A model generated the notes under the pieces. The model worked only from the letters and a program-made list of their open reading frames with translations. It did not search any database and was not told the DNA's origin. Shown piece by piece: positions 24,388 through 37,330 of a stretch of 64,000 nucleotides of DNA; within the stretch, counting starts at the first letter, position 1, and every line of letters starts with the position of its first letter. The stretch spans positions 1-64,000 of the forward strand of contig JADNRV010000107.1 in NCBI GenBank assembly GCA_015499995.1. The letters run 5' to 3'. Position numbers and translations under genes: made by a program. The stretch comes from Flammula alnicola (lineage: Eukaryota; Basidiomycota; Agaricomycetes; Agaricales; Strophariaceae).

Positions 24388-25165
24388 AGGGCCAGTAGAA
24401 CGTCGAGTATGTGGTAGCAAAAGTTGTGAACGTTGTTCCGAGTCGAACTGCGCCGATGAGACGGTCGTTTGGGTAGGAGACAAACCGTGGGAACTTATTT
24501 CCTCATCGGTTTCCACTTGGGTTTCCACCTGAATTGAAATTTGCAGAGGATCCGTTGCTAATGGTTGGGAATGGGACTCTCGCCTACAAAATATCGACAG
24601 CATGAAGGCGTTGTAATGGATAGAATGTAAAGCTTGTTCGAAGATGAAAAAAAGTCGTTTCGCAAATTATGACTCGCCCCTCAAATCCCATTTGCAAGGA
24701 CAGCCATTCTGTCAACGGCAATCACCTCAGCGTCTGATTGCGGCATCTGCAGCATCATTTCACATCGCTGGTCGCAGTCATCCCTACGATCTGTCTTGTG
24801 TCCAGTCAAGAGAGTCATGCATAAAAGATAACGATAGCTCAGTGATGATGAATCCAATTCAATTTTAAAGCTCCGAAAGCAATGCCTAGCTAGTGGGAAC
24901 AGTTTTCCAGAGAACTCGAATCGATTCAGTCCGAAGACTGCAGCTTTCTGACAGCCTTGAACTCAATCGCCGCTGTAACGTTGTTCTTGTCAAAGTGCCA
25001 CATGCCATCTGCCGTAGGGGGACATGAGGCTGACGAACCCTCATTTGCTCTCCTTCAAGCCCGAGGATATTTTCTTCTCATTCCATTTGCGATAATTTCA
25101 GGTCTAATTTTGAACCAGCCAGAGCGCAACTTTCCTTGCCGTCAAGGTCATCAACAACACTCGTG
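24388..25165. other. intergenic, upstream of the Vps68-like gene
   Basis: No gene supported. It ends at the 6-bp duplication CTCGTG (25160-25165) that flanks the 14.2-kb unit. Confidence 0.4.
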
Positions 25166-25858
25166 TACCGTTGGCGGCTGGGCTCAGGTCTATGTTTGGT
25201 TCGAAAATGATGATTACAAGATGGTTCTCGACGTGATGGGGTCCTCGTCATATTATTAATAATAATATTATCTGTGACCTCCACTAATAATCGAGTGTGA
25301 CCTCGTAAGTAGCTGGTGAAAGATGGAATGTTGCGACAATGAGCACTACATATGTCGCGTCGCCGCCGCTGCACTGCCGCTGCGCGAAGTTTGACCAGCG
25401 TGTGATCATGAGAGATTATTCATTGAGGCTGACAGGTTCAAGGCGTCAAGAACAATTTTCGGCTTTAATAACGATACTTAGAAAGACATGCTGAAGTGCA
25501 CTGAAAGATAAAATTATTCTTACTACTGTCGTCATCTGGTTTATATACTGTACCAGAGCACCCACCAACCTATGACAGCGCCTATGAAGTTGCCTTTCTT
25601 TTTACTTGCAGTAGCATGTCTCGTTATCTGCACGCCAGCGCGGCGGCCGCCCAGTCCAAATACTGCAGAATCTTCCCTCCTGCCACTTAAATAATCCAAC
25701 GTTTTTGATAAGAATGCGATTAATACTAGTAATGAGGTCGACGAATTTCCCCAGACCACTTCCGTCAGACTCAATCATTCATCAGCAAACCCTGGCTGGG
25801 CTACCCAGCACTGGGTAGTGCTGTGCAGAGCCATAGAACCATAGTAAGGGGTACTAAA

Positions 25859-26269
25859 TAGTGATGGGCACGGGTGCTGACACCCGTGCGGGTTTGCGGG
25901 TACGGGTGTGGCGGGTGCGGGTGCGGGTGCACTTTGAGTGACCCTCAGCCAACCCGCACCCATGCGCCTGGGTCACGGGTTTCGGCCGGCACACGGGAAA
26001 CTCCGAAATGTGTCAAATATGTTCTTTAGTTACTTGAATAAATAATTATGTAATGTAGTTGCCAAAATTTATTCTAATTCTAATTCAACATTGCACAAAT
26101 TCTCACGATGCCCCCATCAAACCCGCACGGGTTTCTGTACCCACGGGTCCTGTGCAAACCCGCACCTGCAAGCACGGGATCCCATACCCGTGGCCAGGGG
26201 TGCGGGTTTTGGCGGGTACGGGTGCGGGTCGACAAAAATTCGCCCGCGGGTTACCCGTGCCCATCACTA
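25859..26269. mobile_element. hAT-type MITE (411 bp)
   Basis: Termini are TAGTGATGGGCACGGGT and its inverse, flanked by a perfect 8-bp duplication GTACTAAA (25851-25858 and 26270-26277). The interior is rich in CGGGTGCGGGT-like repeats close to both ends. TIR sequence, size and 8-bp duplication fit a non-autonomous hAT element. It carries no gene. Confidence 0.92.
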
Positions 26270-26282
26270 GTACTAAATAGAC

Positions 26283-26440
26283 AGAGCCATGTGCTTTCTA
26301 CACAGAACCCCACAGCACAGCACTGCCACTCTGCAGAACGCTGCAGAACGCTGCAGCATAGCACTGCCACTCCACAGAACACAGCAGCATGGCACCGTCA
26401 CTCCACAGAAGTCCATAGAATGGCCTGGGTTCCATACAGT
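26283..26440. repeat. short tandem repeats near the inner element's left end
   Basis: Imperfect units of about 40 bp containing CACAGCACAGCACTGCCACTC, with CAGAACGCTG duplicated inside. They may be subterminal repeats of the inner element. Confidence 0.5.
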
Positions 26441-26599
26441 ACACTGTAGACACACTTCTGTTCTACCAGAAACCCTTTTATTTCTACATTTTATACTTTA
26501 TTCACACTTGTATTAGACAAAAAAGAGAATTTATTGCTCAGTAATGGTATTCGAAGCTACTTTAAAGGTAATTAATTATACAGTATTTTGATTGACTGT

Positions 26600-29500
26600 A
26601 ACACATGATTCCCATGCTGACATCATTACCCTGCACGAAAGAGTGGTGGGGGTTGGAGATTAGCAGCGGCACAGGTGGGGGTTTGTGCTGTGACGTACCT
26701 CTCGCCGTTTCGTCTTCGGTGGCATGTTTCACAACCAATCACGGAGCCATCTTGGGTTTCATTACCCTCGGCGTCATTACCTGCCATCGCTATCAGGACC
26801 CTGGTTAGCATGCAAGGATATAGCCAGAGGAGCAGTGTACATGCGCCGAGCATAGCTATGCTTTGATGTAGATCAAGGCTAGGTGGTGCGGGTTTGTTCG
26901 TCAACACCTGGGGATAGAAGCGGGTGAGCACAAATGAAGACTGTAAGTACGAGTATCGTTCATACCTTCTCAATGGCGTGGCGTTCTAATAAGCTACCAG
27001 CCATATTCTCTAGATGCGGTAGATCTTCGCCAGGCATGTTAGTGAAAGGTGAGCAGTGACATTGTTTGTCTGACCTTTGTAGATAGTAGATGACGAGATC
27101 CATCAGCAACGAAAGGCAGGGCGACACTTCATTTGGGCAGTTCTGGAGGTGCGAGGGCAGCTAGTCAGCAATTGATGGATGGCAGGCAGGGTTTGCGGTG
27201 GATTTCATAAGTCCGTGGTGCAGTGATGATGATGACGAGAGGCCATGTTAGCAGCAGTAAGTCTTGTACTTCGGTCATGGATACTCACATTTTAACCCCA
27301 CATTAGCCTATTATCTGAGCCAGCATCCCAGCCCATCGACTGCGAGATGCTGCTGGAAGCTTGGTGATGGGCATACAGAGCGGCAGCAGATGGCTGCAAA
27401 AACGACGTCGATGCACTGTATGCATATAATGTAAGTGTTCTATCTGTTGCATCGCAATTGGGCTGGAGACACGAGCTCACCTTCTTGTTCTTTCTCTGTA
27501 GCATTCGTTCGACGTGCTGTCTGTGATCTAGACAGACACGGACATCATCAGAGATGGTAGAGGGGCAGAGGGGTTGTGGGCGATGACTTACCTGGCCTCA
27601 TTGGGTACGTTATTACTTCGTTGCTACTGCCCTCCTGACTTCTCCAGCAATCCAGATACAGCAGCGCTATCGAGAGCCTCAGTGGTTCCTCAGCATGCAA
27701 GGATGTAGGCAGAGACGCAACATACATGTGCCGTCCATATCTACTCTCTGGTGTAGATCGAGGCTGGGTGGTGGTGGTGCAGATTCGTGCATCGAAATCT
27801 ATGTCATCACATCGAAATGGCAGGGCTTTTGAAGCCAGTGTGGTGTGGTTCTGTGTGAAACAGGGGGCGGGTTAGTCACGTCGTGGGTAGGTGGGTAACC
27901 ACATACATTGTGGCCTTCCTCCTCGCCCTCCACTCGCTGGTATCCCATCCTCGCAGCGTTGCAGTTCATGGTGTTTCGGGGCTCGGTACCTCTTCCCTCG
28001 TGTTCGTCTGCTGCGTCTTCCATTAGCATCGATCGTCTTACTCTTTCACCTTGTCGCGAGTGGTCAGTCATTCTACTTCGCTATGGGTTGTCATCATCGA
28101 GGGGCAGTTCTTCTTGGTGCTGGTCTTCCCGTTCATTGTCGAATACGTCCTGGCAGCTGTCGGTTGCTTGGGGTCATCGTTGCTAGGTTTGGCTTAGCCA
28201 GGGGCCGGCCCACATCCCTTGTACGAGGCGGAGGGGCACTCAGCCCAAAGTGCCTAAGAGATCTTGTAGTTAGTATCTAAAAGAATGAATAAATGTACTT
28301 GAGCTTACTCTTGAGAGAACGGGGCAACGGAGAAGTGGAGGGAGTGGTTGGGAGTTGAAACGTTGAAATGTTGCATGTTGAACTTTGAGCATGTGATATT
28401 CAGAACTCCGCTTAAAATGACTTGGACGATGTCTCATTGTCATCAAAGATGTTCAGGAAAATCACGTGACTACACGCGTCGCGTCGCGGTCTCGCTACTT
28501 TCGTTTATTTCTGTGACGGATTTGCGACATGGATGTCGCAAATCTGTAACGCCTCGCAAATCCATAACGCCTCCACATCAGCGTGGCTGGCACTGGCCAC
28601 CCTCTGCGATTCATGACCAACCGGGTCATTCACGGAAACTGCCGGAGAACAGATCAACGACGTTCAATGTTGTCGATCTTTTTCTTCAACCTCCATCTCC
28701 ACCTTCCCTCACCTCGCTGTCCCTCAATGAAGGTTGGAGGATCGCTCTCGAAGGATATAGGTGGGCGTAGAGGGGACTGAGAGACCGAGGGGAGACCCTG
28801 GAAGAGGGAAACCCATGAGGTGCGCCCCGAAGCAAGTCAACTCTTTCTGTTCATGCCCACCCATCAGGAAAATGAAGTTTTTCCTCAGAGAAACCCAGGC
28901 TGCTCTAGGCATCTCTAAAGACTCTAAAGACTATAAAGACTCAAAGCTTCTCAGGCATCTTTGAAATCTAAGTGACTTGGTAACTATTTCCTCAAAGACG
29001 TCCCAAAGCCACTCCACTTGCTTTGAAAGCAAAACCAAAGACGTGTGAAAGCAGAGCCAAAGACGTCTGAAAGCCAAACTAAAGAAGTCTGAAAGCAACC
29101 CAAAGCAACCCAAAGCAACCCAAAGCACTCTCAAAGCAGGTCCAAAGCACTCCCAAAGCAGTCTCAAAGCAGTTCAAAGCAGGGCCAGAGTAATCTAGAG
29201 CAATCATAAAGCTCTTTAAATCCTGTCATTTCTCAGGTATCTAGGCTTTATCAATCTCACAAAAGTATATATGAAAAGATATATATGAAACAAATTTATT
29301 ACAATTGTATACATCCTAAATTAATACAGAATTTACTACCCGCATCTCAAAAAAATGGCTGAATCAAAGATAAACAAAGCTGGGGGACAGCAGATGTCAT
29401 GGAGGTCATACAAGCCTCAGCTTTTGCACTGCTATCAATGGCTGCAGATCTGTTTCTCGAAAGATGCAGACGAGACGGCGACTTGAGGGCAAGAACACTG

Positions 29501-30400
29501 CAAGCGCAACATGTAAGTACCTTGAGTCCCATTCTTGTGGATCTCACACATACCTTCAGCACCTGTGAACCTTGCACCCCAGCTTTGAGCCCTTAGCTAC
29601 ACACTTTGCCTGCCTACGAGCGATGGATAAACCACTCCCTGTGTCTATGTGATGGGTACGCGCTGCTGTATTCTGCCCTAGAACGAGCTTGCTGAGTTGT
29701 GTTCGCTAGCGCTGATGTCATTGATGAGGATGAGAGGCCTGAGGAATGAGGTAAGTAAAGCTGGCCAGTGTCGAAAACGAGAACTTACCAGGCATCTGCA
29801 AGTCCATCATCATCTCTGTGCTGTGCCGAGCCCTCAATCACAAGCTATACTCATCATACCCAACATTCAAAGGACTGGCCAGTAGCAGAGGGAGTAGTGC
29901 AAGGTGTCGTCATTGATAGCTGGTAAATGCAGGATAAGGTGAGTACTCGAACATCACATTCCGTGTCCAGGAATGGCTTACCTGGTAGACTCTGTGTAGC
30001 CGGCTCTTTTTCCCCATGTCCACTGCTATCCTTCAAATGCACAAGGGTCAGTGGCATCTGGAGAAGAGAACAATGCTGGAGGACAGCAGATGACGCACAG
30101 GTTGTACATGCCTCCGCTTCTGCGCTGTTATGGACAGTTGCAGAGCTGATTTGGTGATGTGTGGATTTTTGACGATGAGAACACTGCAAGGTGGGCAAGG
30201 TAAGTATCCCATATCTAGTTCTCATGGTCAATCGAACACAAACCATATTTGCCACCGTATGCTACGTGTCAAACATTTGTTGAGTCATGTTAGAAAGTGT
30301 CATGGTGGTGTTTTCATGTTGAAAACAGAAACGTACCGTGGTGTGTGGATCCATCCCATCATCTCTTAGCCCTCAAGCCCATGCGAGATGAGTCATGGCT
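26600..30400. other. region of duplicated, decayed gene-like segments
   Basis: Two minus-strand segments (about 26800-26905 and 27685-27790) encode related peptides sharing PPSLDLHQ and a CML motif, each followed by splice-like signals. A second pair (about 29370-29560 and 30050-30240) shares GGACAGCAGATG, an AGCTTTTGCACTGCTAT-like block and AGAACACTGCAAG. Many GTAAGT- and CAG-like sites punctuate the region. This suggests ancient tandem copies of multi-exon genes. No intact gene can be built and the original family was not recognised. Confidence 0.45.
28990..29190. repeat. CAAAGCA-based tandem repeat
   Basis: About 15 imperfect repeats of a 10-20 bp unit built on CCAAAGCA or GAAAGC. A related stretch occurs near 36060-36115. 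No coding content. Confidence 0.6.
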
Positions 30401-31014
30401 AACGGTCAAATGGCTGGCGGATTGCGTGGCGAAAGATGTGAGCTGGTAAAGGCAGAAAAAAGACGAGCATTAGAGCCATCATATTCACTCTGGGATGCTT
30501 ACCCAGTGGTAGACAGTCGCTTTTTCCCCCACCCATCCAACCTGGCCCACATTCATATTGCAGAGAGAAGCACATATAGCTTGAGAAGAAGAAGGATGGT
30601 GGAGCTGACAGTGGTCAAGTCGAACATTGAACTTAGAGCAATATTGCGAAAGTTCAACATTCACGTGATCCCATGACCGTGGAAAAACACGGTCATGGTG
30701 ACTGAGTTATTATCGATTATCATTGATGTCGAAACTACCAACCTCGCGCTGTGTGCACCTCCCCTCATCTGAGGGATGTGGAGCCAGCCTTATAAAACTA
30801 CAAGAGATGCCTGGGGGGTTGGTAGGATAGCAACAGGAGACCCATGAAATGGGATACCTGCGAGGTATGCAGAGAGCATCCGATGTGATAACCTTATCAC
30901 ATTGGGCGTTTGATCTCCTTCTTTCTTTACCCAGCCAGCCCATCTTACCTCTGTCCACCAGTCCAACATTCAACCGCATGAGCGACTCCTCATCAGCGCC
31001 ACGTTATGATGCGC

Positions 31015-32880
31015 CAATTGATATCTCAAGGCCGGTGAGGAGATCGTGCTGGGCTGGGAGTGGGATGATGGGAACGCGGTGCATAATCTACCGGCGTTGC
31101 TACAAACCACGCACATGTTCCCGTGAGTAACTCCCTTCTTTTTTTATGTGTCCTTTGCATTCAGTTTACTGACCTTGCAGCTCTCATCACTCCTCGCCGT
31201 CGACAACCGGCAAAAAGGAAGCAAAACGCCATCTCAAACACAGACGCCAGTCCCGACTTATCGGCTTATCGACTCGAGTTCGAACAATGTCCCCCAACCG
31301 ATGCCAACAATCACAACACCCTGAACAACAACGACACAAGTGACCAGTCGACAGAGGCCGTCGACTGCATCTGCGGCTTCTCCATTGGCGACGGATTCTC
31401 CATAGCCTGCGACATTTGCTCGCGCTTGTGTCACGGCGCTTGTTTCAGCATCGCGCAGGATGGTGTTCCAGATGACTTTGAATGCTGGGTGCGCAAGCCC
31501 AGGCCTCCAGCCGACAAGGAGCACGCTGTCAGGCTGCAGAAGGAGAGACTGGGCATCGGAGGCTCTGTTCTGCTCCCAGGGGGTCTCTCTTTCCAGGCCC
31601 TCTGCGAAGATGGGAGGGAGGGAAAGCAGAGGAGGAAACAAAGTCCGGGAAACGACAGGAAGCACCGTCGAGCGAGCGCTGCGACCATCGACACTGGCGG
31701 TGCTGGAAAGCGGAAACGGCGTCCTTCTGATTCAACCCCCCGCCGATAACCGTGAAAGAACTCCCCCCTCATATGATGCACAACCCCTTCCTCACCTTCA
31801 ACTCGATCCCGCAAGTCCTTCCTCCCACCTATGGCATCCATACCACCACCCCAATCCCCTCTGACCGCTTCATTACGCCCTACACATTCTCAATCGCTCC
31901 TCGTCCTCGTACGCCTCCAACCCCCTCAACGCCTATGCCCATCTCGGCATGCCCAAACCCTTCGTGCACCTCTTCGGCGCCCCTCTCGACCTCGCACTTG
32001 ATTCACGCATCGTCGGCAACCAAGGCTGGTTCGTCAGAAGTGGGTGCTGGCCCAACGCCATCCTTCGACCTGTGCTATACGACAAACCAGCAGCGGAAGA
32101 AGAGACGCTCGGTTTTGGGGTATTCGTGCTGCACGACCTCAAGGCCGGTGAGGAGATCGTGCTGGCTGGGAGTGGGATGATGGGAACATGGTGCATAATC
32201 TACTGGCATTACTACAAACCCCGCACATGTTCCTGTGAGTACCCTTTCTTTTTTTATGTGTGTCCTTCGCATTCAGTTTACCGACCTCGCAGCTCTCATC
32301 ACTCCTCACCATCAACGACGCCGACCAGCCCGCACGAGGTACAGCACATCCGCAACCAGATGTCGAATATCCTCCATGCCCTCTTGTCGACTTTCACCAC
32401 ATGCGCGTGTGGGGACCGCGCGAAGGACTGTGCGCTGACCCAGATGGCGGCGTTCGTCGAGGGGCAGGAGCACCAGCTCAACGCGCAGCGCCAGCGGCAC
32501 GAGCACGAGCACGAACAGCAGTGGGATCACATTGACCTCAGGCTGCTCATCAGGCGGAAGAGGGGGTTCAAGACGAGGGAGCGGATCCCATTTAGTGGAG
32601 GTATTGGGGAGATGGAGATGTGCATGGATCGGGCGGACGAGGAGGGTCGTCGGGTGAACGGGAATGGGAATGGGAATGGAAAGAAGTTGGTCGTGCCGCT
32701 GCAGTCGCTGAAAACGACGCCGACGTTTGCGTTTGCCTTTCCGCCGTCAGAGCCGAATTCTGCAATGAAGAAAGGCAAGGAGAGGGCCGTAGATGGCGAT
32801 GTAGAGATGCTCGATACGGAGACAGATTCTGAGGAGCGGATGGGCAGGTCAACGCTACCCAGCAGTGCGTTGCTCTTTAT
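31015..32880 (+). pseudogene. decayed Set3-like PHD-finger + SET-domain gene
   Basis: A PHD finger lies at about 31365-31500 (AVDCICGFSIGDGF, CDICSRLCHGACF, DDFECW). It is followed by a basic stretch GKRKRRPSD and a stop (31747-31749). After a frame change comes the SET core (MPKPFVHLFGAPLDLALDSR at about 31949-32008, GFGVFVLHDLKAGEEIVL, and in another frame GWEWDDGN). The post-SET cysteines lie in TTCACGDRAKDCALTQMAAF at about 32394-32455. The order PHD then SET and these motifs fit the fungal Set3 family, subunits of a histone deacetylase complex. At least two frame changes break it, one from a single missing base in the SET core near 32153. It lies inside the inner transposon-like unit, so it is probably a captured or duplicated copy. 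Confidence 0.75.
31020..32330 (+). repeat. direct repeat of a SET-domain exon and intron (about 190 bp, twice)
   Basis: 31020-31210 and 32135-32330 are near-identical: end of the SET core, donor, intron, acceptor and the start of the next exon. The first copy keeps the correct frame (GWEWDDGN); the second lacks one base. The arrangement looks like the product of unequal exchange between tandem copies. Confidence 0.8.
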
Positions 32881-32921
32881 CTCGTTTCGACTTGCTTGCA
32901 TCCTCGATTCTTCGACACCCA

Positions 32922-34884
32922 GGTTGATCTTTGTCCGTTGTCGTCTATTTCCGCCTCTCCTCCCGAAAGCGCTTCACGACCAAGTTTTGCTGCGGATTGC
33001 ACTTCCTGTGATTCTGTTATCGACGAACAGAGATCGTCGCTGGAAAACTCGGACTCGATCTTTGAGAGGACGGGTTATGACCATCGCCGTGAATCGATCT
33101 CCTCGGACAGTGTTTTCGGTGACGACTTTGGGCAGGAGCACAAAGACGGGCTTTTGCCCCCTGTTCAATTCCGCCGCTTGTCTATCCGCCGCTCGAATTG
33201 TCCATAGTCCGATGAAAGAGGATGACACCATGATCAGTGTAAGTTTTATTATCCTACGAATTCTCGCTCCGTCGATCTAAACCTCTTATTAACAGATGCT
33301 TGGTGGTGGTGGCCATGTTCGTCGTCGCTCGATTGAAGCATCCCCCTGTCCTCATGTGGAGAAGCGAAAGCACTCAGCACTCCAAGGCATCCATATGTAC
33401 AAGGGTCAGGACCAATATGAATCACCAAACAAAGCTCGTATCGTCGAAAAGCCGTCAATCGCCTCGACCTCGTCATTCCAGTTCGGAGGCGAACAGATGA
33501 TCAAAGCACAACATGGGCTCTTGGAACGTCAGAGCTTGGAAGATAGTTGCTTGATTGCAGATGGAGAGGAACTCATTAGTGCCTGTAAGCAGCTCTCACA
33601 TTGTTCTTATTCCCAATTACTGACTTGGCTATCAAGATCGGGCCGTACCCATCTTTTCTCGACCTGGACCTGCTGCCCGCTCTCGCTCAAGCACTTGCAC
33701 CTCGAGCTCAGGCACTGATACCCCTCCTCTCTCGGCATCCGATGACTCATCGATCTCAGAAGGGTCTCAGTCCAGCATCGACCTTTCCCAGATCAATGTC
33801 ACTCTTTCCAACGCCACGCACCCAATGTCAACCTTTTCCATGAACAGGGTTCGTGCTCGTGCTCGCAGCACAGGGCATCGTCAGCGATATTCCAAGGCCC
33901 ATATCTCTCGCTCTTCGGTGTACGAGACCATCGAGGAAGAGATGATGAGTTCCCACTCTTTCAGCCCTGCCCAGTCTCTGCTCTCGAAGAAGAGTAGTGC
34001 GACGACACGCCAACCCATCTTTATTGTTGACCATGACACTGTTTCTATCAACTCGCAGTCAGAGGAACCCACTTGGGATGACGAACGCGGCATTGTGGCT
34101 CTCAGGAAATACTATGCTTTTCGTGACGAGGCTCACACTACCATCAGTGAAAGCAGACACGCCATTTTCTCTGTTTGCGATCCAAAGTATGTATTTTTAA
34201 TACCTGTTGTCGTGTCTTTTTCTTATTGACGATTTTTTCAGCCTTCCAAGCCCCAGCAGAACCAGCGGGCATGCAAGCACCTCTCAAACACTCAGTACAG
34301 ACCTACGGCCCACTTCCATCTGATCTCCGTCCACGCCGAATGCGCTCTCGAACCTCGTCACGGCCATCGCCCTACCCCCAAGCACGCATCTCGAAAGGGA
34401 CCCTTTTGCCAGAGCAGACCTGGATTTCCAACTCGATCATCGATTACCAGCGCATTCCGGTTTTGCAGCAGAAGCCCATCAACAAGAACATTCACATGAT
34501 GACAACTGCACCGTCGCTCGAGGTCCTCAAACCTTTCTCGCCGCTCGTCATGGACATCGAGCCTAAGCACGAGAATGCATTCGGTCTTGCTCCTAATGTT
34601 CGACCTCGAGTTGGATCTACTGCGCGACGCACTGCTCTTGGTTGGTCTAAACACAGCAATGGAAATGGAAAGTCCTCGACGGATCAAAAGGAGAACGTAG
34701 CCGCAACTGGAATCGTCATGACGTGAGTTTCTCGTTTATGTCTTGTCTTACTTTAATCCTGATATCTGTCTTCAGCCCCGGAGATACATTGAGGATCAAT
34801 CGTCCTCGCCCTCGTGGTCGACCTACGCCAGGCGGTCGTACTCCAGCATCACAGAATCAAGCCATTCGAATCCAAATCTCATAA
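32922..34884 (+). pseudogene. decayed gene for a Ser/Arg/Pro-rich conserved protein
   Basis: The exons can be followed: 32922-33240 with a frame break near 33190-33205, 33298-33583, 33636-34180 with another frame break near 34150, then on to 34721, and 34772-34884. The introns have good GT..AG ends. The product is rich in Ser, Arg and Pro, with stretches such as SRSSTCTSSSGTDTPPLS and a basic tail PGDTLRINRPRPRGRPTP. From memory this resembles a widespread agaricomycete protein of unknown function; that recall is unverified. It follows the Set3-like relic directly and shares its fate, so both may have been moved as one block. Confidence 0.6.
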
Positions 34885-35269
34885 ATCTCTTCCGGCCCTT
34901 TCTTGCAGGGGATAACATATGCTATGCCAATAACTCTATGCTCTCATATACATAACCACTCCCATCTACCGACAATAACTAACCATCAATCATCGCCCAC
35001 TGTAACACTCCGCATGATCTCTTCGACAATTATCATCTCCAACGCATCTTCACGTCTCTAACATTTACGCTTCTTACTTCCCCAACGACAACTAACTTCA
35101 CGAGTTACGTTTATCTTTGTTACGAATATCTGTTCTGTTCTGTTCTCCCTGATTCTTTTCTTGAAATCTGACCGCTAAGTGTGCGATCGTCATCAGGAGT
35201 ATGTGTTCTGTTTCTTCTCTGTCTCTTGTTGTGTTTATTAATTATATTTGATAGATGGCAGACTGTTTG

Positions 35270-35600
35270 GGTAAACAACAACAATGCCGCAACAGCGGGC
35301 GCATCAATGATGATGCCACAATGCTGCATCTGCAGGTGCAACAACAATGACACCATGATGCTGCAGGTGCATCAACAATGACACTGCAATGGCGGGTGCT
35401 CGACGATGATGCTGCAGCAGGTGCAACGACAACAATGCCATGATGCCGTGGGTGCAACAATGATGACACCACGACGCCGCGGGGGCATCAACAACAACAC
35501 CACAATGCCGCGGGTGCATGATGATGTCACGATGCAGCAGGTGCGATGACACGATGAATGCGGTGGGTACAACGACACGACAGAGACTGGCTAGTATGAC
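35270..35600. repeat. minisatellite, first block
   Basis: Imperfect units of about 30 bp around GTGCAACGACAACAATGCCA and GATGCCGCGGGTGCA. The same unit family recurs at about 36330-36510 and 37185-37330. Confidence 0.75.
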
Positions 35601-36329
35601 GACCACGGGAACACGAGCAGTTCTCTCGATCCTGTGAGGAGTGGGAGGCGAAGTTGCAGCTTGTAGAGGTGGGGCTGGAAACGGTGGCTGCAATGCAGAG
35701 TATGCTGGCAGGGCAGGCGTTATTCGTGTTTGTGTTACCAGGGCTGTTTCTGAAAATGTCTCTGGTAAGTGCATATCTTCGGCAACTGTTTCTGCCGGTG
35801 CCATACTCCTTTGACTTTGAAACTGCTCTATAAGTGCATCTTATTTTACATCATGTACCTTCATTGTACCTCAGAGAATTAAATCCACATGTTTCCCCTT
35901 GATTGTTCAACTTTATTTCAGTGGCTTTCATCATATAGTGTTATGTAAATACAGTTATCAGGCTATTTGATAGAGAGAAACCTATGTAGACTGTATGCAT
36001 TGAATCATAAGTTCAGAGAGTCCAGGACTGCTTTGGGGAAATGTAACTATTTCGAAAGACATCCAGAGACACTCAGAGTGACCCAAAGCAGCCCAGGGTG
36101 CTCTGTATGCTTTGGGAAAGTTGGAATTACCTAAGTTGATCTGGATCAAAAGTCGTTTTCCTGATGCCACTCACCCCTGCACCCACAGGCTGTACGAGGA
36201 GACCAGAACGTCTCCTTGTCCAACTTCGTCATGGCCCAAGATCCCCAGACAGCCTTCGACCTGCGCCTCCCCACCGACATCGACGCCGCTCCGATAGGGC
36301 CCGACGACAAGCCAGTGACCGTGACGGTG

Positions 36330-36510
36330 AGCGACGGCGACACCACGATGCCACGGGTACAACGACGATGACACCACGATGCGGCAGGTGCAACGACAAC
36401 CACGCCGCAGCTGCAGGTACAATGACGACACGATGACGCTGCAACGTCGAGTGCAACGACGACGGAGCTGCGGGTGCATCGACGATGACGCCACGATGCT
36501 GCAGTCACTG
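36330..36510. repeat. minisatellite, second block
   Basis: Same family as the first block: repeats of GTGCAACGACGATGACACCA-like units. Short frames through it are by-products. Confidence 0.75.
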
Positions 36511-37184
36511 TAAGTATTCCGTTCGTTTCATCAGTTCGACGCGCGTACTTACCTTCTCTCCGCATAGCACTCGTGCTGCGCGTTATCTAGATAGACACGA
36601 CCATCATTAGCAATGACAAAGGCAGGGAAGAAGGTTGTGTGGACGATGCACCATATGCCACCTGGCCTCGCGAAGTCCACGATTTCCGTGATTCCATTGT
36701 TTGATCCCGCAAACGACCACCCCGCCCCACCTCCTGCCACAAAGCACCCCCAAATGTCACGAGGAGCCCGGCCAAGGCATGACGACGAGCCAGTGTGGCT
36801 CGTCGTCACCATCGTGCAGCCGACCACAAAACACAGCGACGCCGGTGCGGGAGGATGTGAGGAGCATTAGGGCGGACATACCCGACCCCCTCGCATGCCC
36901 CTCCCCTCTCAGCTGGTTTCTGAAGGCCTCAGATGGAGATTAGAGGGTGACAGACGATGAGCGGAGGCCCGGCTTGGTATGTCGTGAACGAGTCATCATT
37001 TGACTCATTTCGCTGATGGATCCTGTGCTTGCTGCTGCCTCAATACGACGATGATGATCAGCCACAACTGCGGCCACTTATTTTGATATGACAAACACCA
37101 CCACCACCAGCGACTGCCGTCGCTGTGTTGCTAGCACGAGGAGGGCCAGCCGCCGCCATTGCAACCCCCATCGACGCCGCTCTG

Positions 37185-37330
37185 ATAGCGCCCAACAACG
37201 AGCCAGCGACGACGACACCACGATGGTGGGTGCAACGACGATGACACCATGTTGCCACCGGTGCCTCGACGACGACTGATGACGACGCGACGATGGGCTG
37301 TCCATCGATGACGACACGACGCTGCCGGTA
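37185..37330. repeat. minisatellite, third block
   Basis: Same GACGATGACACCACGATG-type units. Just upstream, AACCCCCATCGACGCCGCTC resembles a segment upstream of the second block (near 36268-36290). The two stretches are therefore probably a larger duplication. Confidence 0.65.
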
